Position numbers and translations under genes: made by a program. 10,606 nucleotides of DNA from Spirochaetia bacterium (lineage in GTDB: Bacteria > Spirochaetota > Spirochaetia > Treponematales > Breznakiellaceae), in assembly GCA_025997795.1 (NCBI GenBank), contig BNVB01000068.1, positions 1 through 10,606 on the forward strand, in the 5' to 3' direction. Of this stretch, positions 6,804 to 10,606 are shown in pieces. The notes under the pieces are model-generated. The model had not been told where the DNA came from, ran no database searches, and saw only the letters and a program-made list of their open reading frames with translations. Numbering within the stretch: the stretch's first letter is position 1; each line of letters opens with the position of its first letter.

Positions 6804-6832
6804 ATAATGAAGGGCTATGGCAGTAATGTCAA
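6804..6832 (-). promoter_or_regulatory. Predicted promoter of the EF-G-like gene
   Basis: On the minus strand a perfect TTGACA (6827-6832) is followed after 17 bases by CATTAT (6804-6809, 4 of 6). The predicted start near 6797 leaves a leader of about 14 bases that contains the AAGGAGG site. The -35 box overlaps that of the divergent parE promoter candidate. Confidence 0.55.
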
Positions 6833-6853
6833 GAAAAATGTATACTATATAAT
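6826..6853 (+). promoter_or_regulatory. Possible promoter of the parE operon
   Basis: A perfect -10 box TATAAT lies at 6848-6853. The best -35 is ATGTCA at 6826-6831 with a 16-base spacer (4 of 6). Start would fall near 6860, just before the GGAGG ribosome-binding site at 6867-6871. The -35 boxes of this and the opposite promoter lie on the same bases, so the two may compete or be co-regulated. Confidence 0.45.
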
Positions 6854-6876
6854 GAATAAAATGATTGGAGGGCTCG

Positions 6877-8733
6877 ATGGCTAAAGCCAAGGCCAAAACC
6901 GGGGCAGAGTACGACGAATCAAAAATAAAGACCCTTTCATCCCTGGAGCATATCCGTCTGCGGACCGGTATGTACATAGGCCGGCTGGGGGATGGCTCCA
7001 ACCCCGACGACGGTATCTATGTTTTGTTAAAAGAAGTAATTGATAACGGTATTGACGAATTTATCATGGGGAACGGCAGGCAGATCGACGTGTTGATCAA
7101 GGCAGAAGAGCCCGGTTCGGCGCTGGTCAAAGTCCGGGACTTTGGCCGGGGAATACCCCTGGGAAAGCTTGTAGAATGTGTGTCGGTAATCAATACCGGG
7201 GCCAAGTACAATGACGATGTATTCCAGTTTTCCGTAGGCCTTAACGGGGTGGGAACCAAGGCAGTAAACGCCCTTTCTTCCCACTTTAGGGTGGTAACAA
7301 TCCGGGGCGGCGAATTTGCCGAGGCGGTTTTTGAACGGGGGGTGCTTAAGAGCCAGCGGAAGGGCAAATGCGCCGCTTCCATGCCCGCTGCCGCCCGCCG
7401 GGACGGTACCTATGTGGAATTTACCCCGGATGCTGCGCTTTTCCCCGGTTACGAATTTAACATGGAATTTGTGGAACGGCGGATACAGAACTATACCTAC
7501 CTGAATGCGGGGCTTACCCTGACCCTTAACGGCACGTCCTACATTTCCAAAAACGGCTTATACGATCTCTTAACCGAAGAAACCGGGGACGATATCCTTT
7601 ACCCCATTGGTTACCACAAGGACCAGCATATTGAATTTTCCTTTACCCATACCAACAACTATGGGGAGGAATATTTTTCCTTTGTTAACGGCCAGTTTAC
7701 CAGCGACGGCGGTACCCACCTTTCTGCCTTTAAGGAAGGGTTCCTTAAGGGAATACAGGCGTACTTTAAAAAAGATTACAAGAGCGAAGATATCCGGGAA
7801 GGAACTACTGCGGCGGTGGCGGTAAAAATAAAAAGCCCGGTTTTTGAAAGCCAGACCAAAAACAAGCTGGGGAACAGCGATATTCGTTCCTGGGTAGTAC
7901 AGGCGGTTAGGGAAGGTACCGATGACTGGCTCCACAAGAATCCCCAGGCGGCCAAAAAGCTGGAACAAAAAATTATGTCCAACGAAAAACTCCGGACAGA
8001 ACTTAACGCAGTAAAAAAAGAAGCCCGGGAGGCGGCAAAAAAAATCTCTCTTAAGATTCCCAAACTTAAGGACTGCAAGTACCATCTGGAGGACGGCAAA
8101 AACGGGGAGGCCTCCACCATCTTTATTACCGAAGGGGATTCCGCAGCGGGTTCCATGGTTACCAGCCGCGATGTTATGACCCAGGCTATTTTTGCCCTGC
8201 GGGGAAAAATAGAAAATATGTTTGGCAAAAAACCCGCGGCAATCTATAAAAACGAAGAACTCTACAACCTTATGACAGCCCTGGGAATTGAAACCACCGT
8301 TGAAGGACTCCGTTATGCCAGGATCGTTATTGCCACCGATGCAGACTTTGACGGCTTCCATATACGGAACCTTTTGCTTACGTTTTTTCTTTCCTACTTT
8401 GAGGAACTGGTAACCACCGGCCGGGTCTTTATTCTGGAGACCCCGCTTTTTAGGGTGCGGACCAAAAAAGAAACCCGCTACTGTTACAACGAACACGAGC
8501 GGGATGCCGCCACGGCGGCCCTGGGCAGCGCCAGCGAGGTAACCCGCTTTAAGGGTCTGGGAGAAATAAGCCCCAAGGAATTCGGCCAGTTTATCGGCAA
8601 GGACATACGGCTTGTTCCGGTGCTGATAAATACCCTTAAAGCGGTACCCCAGGTACTGTCTTTTTACATGGGAAAAAACACCCCGGAACGCCGGGAATAT
8701 ATTATGAAAAACTTAATTGAGGATGCCGGATAA
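6877..8733 (+). CDS. parE: DNA topoisomerase IV subunit B (ParE-type, possibly annotated GyrB)
   Basis: This is the ATPase/TOPRIM subunit of a type IIA topoisomerase; with ParC it unlinks daughter chromosomes and relaxes supercoils. At 618 residues it is as short as ParE. GHKL ATPase motifs are EVIDN (53-57), DFGRGIP (88-94) and GLNGVGTK (121-128). The TOPRIM motifs are EGDSAAGS (419-426) and DADFDG (488-493), with the metal-binding acidic residues present. The MYIGRLGDGS...DDGIY segment resembles ParE of Bacteroidetes more than GyrB, so I favour ParE; a GyrB label is the main alternative. The ATG at 6877 is chosen because GGAGG (6867-6871) sits 5 bases upstream; a longer frame from TTG at 6865 would put that site inside the gene. 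The stop overlaps the next ATG by one base (TAATG). parC is not the next gene. Confidence 0.9.
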   Translation: MAKAKAKTGAEYDESKIKTLSSLEHIRLRTGMYIGRLGDGSNPDDGIYVLLKEVIDNGIDEFIMGNGRQIDVLIKAEEPGSALVKVRDFGRGIPLGKLVECVSVINTGAKYNDDVFQFSVGLNGVGTKAVNALSSHFRVVTIRGGEFAEAVFERGVLKSQRKGKCAASMPAAARRDGTYVEFTPDAALFPGYEFNMEFVERRIQNYTYLNAGLTLTLNGTSYISKNGLYDLLTEETGDDILYPIGYHKDQHIEFSFTHTNNYGEEYFSFVNGQFTSDGGTHLSAFKEGFLKGIQAYFKKDYKSEDIREGTTAAVAVKIKSPVFESQTKNKLGNSDIRSWVVQAVREGTDDWLHKNPQAAKKLEQKIMSNEKLRTELNAVKKEAREAAKKISLKIPKLKDCKYHLEDGKNGEASTIFITEGDSAAGSMVTSRDVMTQAIFALRGKIENMFGKKPAAIYKNEELYNLMTALGIETTVEGLRYARIVIATDADFDGFHIRNLLLTFFLSYFEELVTTGRVFILETPLFRVRTKKETRYCYNEHERDAATAALGSASEVTRFKGLGEISPKEFGQFIGKDIRLVPVLINTLKAVPQVLSFYMGKNTPERREYIMKNLIEDAG

Positions 8734-9101
8734 TGAAAACAGTAATGATCGTTGATGATTCCCGGATTATGCGGAACATTGTCAAAAACACGTTTGAGCT
8801 GCTCAAGATACCCTGCCGGTATCTTGAAGCAGGGGACGGAAACGAAGCGATAAACCAGCTGTCCAGCCACAAGGTGGATCTTATTCTTTTGGACTGGAAT
8901 ATGCCGAATCTTTCGGGGATCGATTTTCTTAAAAAGGTCCGGGCCATGGATGCATATCTGAATATCCCCATTGTCATGGTTACAAGCGAAGCGGCAAAGC
9001 TGAATGTTATTGAAGCGGTTAAGGCAGGGGTTACTGCGTACCTTACCAAACCAATAAACGATAAAATTTTTATGGAGAAAATTTCTAAAATCGCCTTCTA
9101 G
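8733..9101 (+). CDS. Stand-alone CheY-like response regulator
   Basis: The 122-residue protein is a single receiver domain without an output domain. The acidic pocket is D8-D9, the phosphorylation site is D54 in LILLDWNMP, and the conserved switch residues T84 and K106 (in YLTKP) are present, so it should be phosphorylated by a histidine kinase and act by protein contact, as CheY does. The start overlaps the parE stop by one base, so translation is probably coupled. The membrane sensor begins 9 bases after the TAG stop. The likely partner is that sensor (inference from order); a chemotaxis role is possible but not shown by the sequence. Confidence 0.93.
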   Translation: MKTVMIVDDSRIMRNIVKNTFELLKIPCRYLEAGDGNEAINQLSSHKVDLILLDWNMPNLSGIDFLKKVRAMDAYLNIPIVMVTSEAAKLNVIEAVKAGVTAYLTKPINDKIFMEKISKIAF

Positions 9102-9110
9102 GGGTTCACG

Positions 9111-10606
9111 GTGGCCATCTGGGTTGTACGGCTTTTAAATTTACTTTCCCTTTCTGTGGCAGTATATATTATTGTTCTTACCCTGGAACGGTGCCGAAGC
9201 GAAAAACGTTACGGCTTTATATACAGCATTGTCTTTTTGTTTTTTTACACCCTGGGTTATTTTATGGAAATGACCACAGGGGATATGGGGGGCGGAATCA
9301 TTGCCATTAAGGTAATGTACATAGGCGCCTGTTTTATGTCTCCCTTTTTCTTTTTCTTTGTGGCCGATTACTGCGAAATTCGCCTTCCAAAAAAATACTA
9401 CAAAATTCCGCTTCTTGTTATACCCATACTTTTGTACCTGGTGGTAGCTTCCTTTGATTACCACAGCCTTTTTTATACGAACTATTTTTTTAATGCCGCC
9501 GAACCCCTCCGGGGTGTGGAGATTGAAACAGGGCCGCTCTATCTGGTGGGAGCTTTGTATCCGCTTTTTTGCGTGGGTCTTTCCTGTTTAGTCCTTGTTC
9601 GCAGCCTTATCAAACAAACCAGGGAAAGGCGCTTTGGCCTTTTGCTTCTTTTGATAAGCTCCCTGGCGCCGGTGGCTGCCAACAGTGCCTATGTGGTTTT
9701 GTCTTATTTTTCTACGCCCCTTTCGGGGATCAACCTTACCGCCTTTGTGATGATCATTTCCAACTTTATCCTTTATTACAATGTGGTACGGAACGATATG
9801 TTTGATCTGGCCCCCAAGGCTTATTCCATTACCATGGATCTTATCCGCGATGCCTTTGTGGTGCTTGACCGGGGAACAGCCTATACGGGATCCAACAGAA
9901 AAGCCCTGGAACTTTTTCCGGCCCTTAAGGAGCTCCACAAGGGCGCTTCTATCCGGGGGCTGGAATACTGGCCGGAGGAACTAGCCGCCGGTATGGGCGA
10001 AGAAGAAAAAATCCTGGTACAGCGGGAAGTGGAATTTACCCTGCCCCACCGGCCGGGGAAATTCTTTTCTGCCTGGATAAACCGAGTAGCATCCGAATCG
10101 GGAACCGTAACTTTGGGCTGGGTTATCCTTATCCAGGACACCACCGAAACGGTAAACCTTATCAAAAACATTCAGGCCCAGCGGGACGAGATTGCCGCCA
10201 TGCGGGACAGCCTTAAGGAAGGGCTTTTCTTTATGGACAGGGAACACCGGATACAGAGCGGTTATTCCCGGGCGCTGGAAGATGTGCTTTCCGGCAAAAA
10301 CCTGCGGGGGCGGTCTTTTACCGGAATCCTCCGTAAATCCTTTAACGCCAAAGATATAACAACCATTGGGGATTACTTTACCATGATCATGGATAAAACG
10401 GTGGAGCCGGAAATGCTGGATGACATGAATCCCCTCCAGGAATTTGCCTACACCAGTACGGACACGGGGGCAAAAAAAACCCTCCGGGCATTTTTTACGC
10501 CGGTGGAACGGGGAACGGGGGAAGTGTTAACCATGGTAACCCTCCAGGACATTACCGCAGAAGCCGCACTAAAAAAACAACTGGTAGAAGAAGAAGCCCG
10601 GCGCCA
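9111..10606 (+). CDS. 7TM-PAS-PAS membrane sensor, probable histidine kinase or CheA-like Hpt kinase, cut by window edge
   Basis: The open frame runs 498 codons to the right edge. The N-terminal 225 residues hold seven hydrophobic segments (about 5-25, 36-55, 65-87, 99-115, 142-163, 175-200, 207-225), matching the 7TM sensor module found in front of histidine kinases. A first PAS-like domain follows (about 238-350, with ITMDLIRDAFVVLDRG and ending WVILIQDTTE), then a coiled linker with QRDEIAAMRDSL and a second PAS-like domain (about 366-482, with GLFFMDREHRIQSGYSRALE and ending TMVTLQDITAE). No kinase residues are inside the window; a histidine kinase or an Hpt/CheA-like output is expected from the receiver gene just upstream. 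The GTG start at 9111 is the first start codon after an in-frame TAG (the receiver's stop) and has AGGGG at 9100-9104. Membrane location is inferred. Confidence 0.85.
   Translation, partial: MAIWVVRLLNLLSLSVAVYIIVLTLERCRSEKRYGFIYSIVFLFFYTLGYFMEMTTGDMGGGIIAIKVMYIGACFMSPFFFFFVADYCEIRLPKKYYKIPLLVIPILLYLVVASFDYHSLFYTNYFFNAAEPLRGVEIETGPLYLVGALYPLFCVGLSCLVLVRSLIKQTRERRFGLLLLLISSLAPVAANSAYVVLSYFSTPLSGINLTAFVMIISNFILYYNVVRNDMFDLAPKAYSITMDLIRDAFVVLDRGTAYTGSNRKALELFPALKELHKGASIRGLEYWPEELAAGMGEEEKILVQREVEFTLPHRPGKFFSAWINRVASESGTVTLGWVILIQDTTETVNLIKNIQAQRDEIAAMRDSLKEGLFFMDREHRIQSGYSRALEDVLSGKNLRGRSFTGILRKSFNAKDITTIGDYFTMIMDKTVEPEMLDDMNPLQEFAYTSTDTGAKKTLRAFFTPVERGTGEVLTMVTLQDITAEAALKKQLVEEEARR

Noticed and set aside
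6865..6876. TTG start giving parE four extra residues
   Set aside because: The extra codons contain the GGAGG ribosome-binding site that serves the ATG at 6877.
7570..8496. A 308-codon open frame opposite parE
   Set aside because: It is codon-aligned with parE, whose ATPase and TOPRIM motifs prove the coding strand; the antisense protein has no recognisable domain.

Overview
The window looks like a chromosomal segment of a spirochaete, most likely a Treponema of moderate G+C content (about 50-60 % in the housekeeping genes where I sampled it). The basis is the overall style of the proteins: a Bacteroidetes/spirochaete-type ParE with the GDGS..DDGIY signature, a divergent second EF-G, and a 7TM-PAS-PAS sensor next to a CheY-like protein. 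No rRNA or species marker is present, so this assignment is moderate.

Left part (1-1375, all minus strand): the N-terminal 78 codons of an IS256-type transposase run off the left edge. Next to the IS end lies a compact, very AT-rich two-gene cassette (about 22-37 % G+C in sampled lines). It encodes a ComF-like phosphoribosyltransferase and a SLOG/DUF2493-like nucleotide-binding protein, joined TAA-ATG with no spacing. It sits 36 bases behind leuS without a visible terminator in between. This cassette is the best candidate in the window for an uncharacterised system, probably nucleotide-centred and possibly related to conflict or DNA uptake.

Middle (1412-4701): leuS (LeuRS) is complete, but carries a perfect three-copy 18-bp tandem repeat that puts a VGHSSA repeat into the editing domain. 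A good sigma70-like promoter precedes it. Divergent from it is tRNA-Pro(GGG). Behind the tRNA come a 21-bp-arm palindrome and an orphan HigA-type antitoxin without a toxin gene or a recognisable ribosome-binding site, then a strong hairpin that ends the next gene.

Right part (4702-10606): a divergent EF-G paralogue (minus) and parE (plus) are transcribed divergently from an 80-base region with overlapping promoter candidates. parE overlaps by one base a stand-alone CheY-like receiver. The receiver is followed after 9 bases by a membrane sensor (7TM-PAS-PAS) that runs off the right edge. parE, the receiver and the sensor therefore look like one operon, with signalling genes where parC might have been expected.

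No gene-free stretch exceeds 300 bases. The longest are 4058-4162 (promoters for leuS and tRNA-Pro), 4237-4311 (palindrome), 4606-4701 (hairpins) and 6784-6876 (divergent promoters). Long open frames opposite leuS, the EF-G gene and parE are codon-bias shadows and are not annotated.
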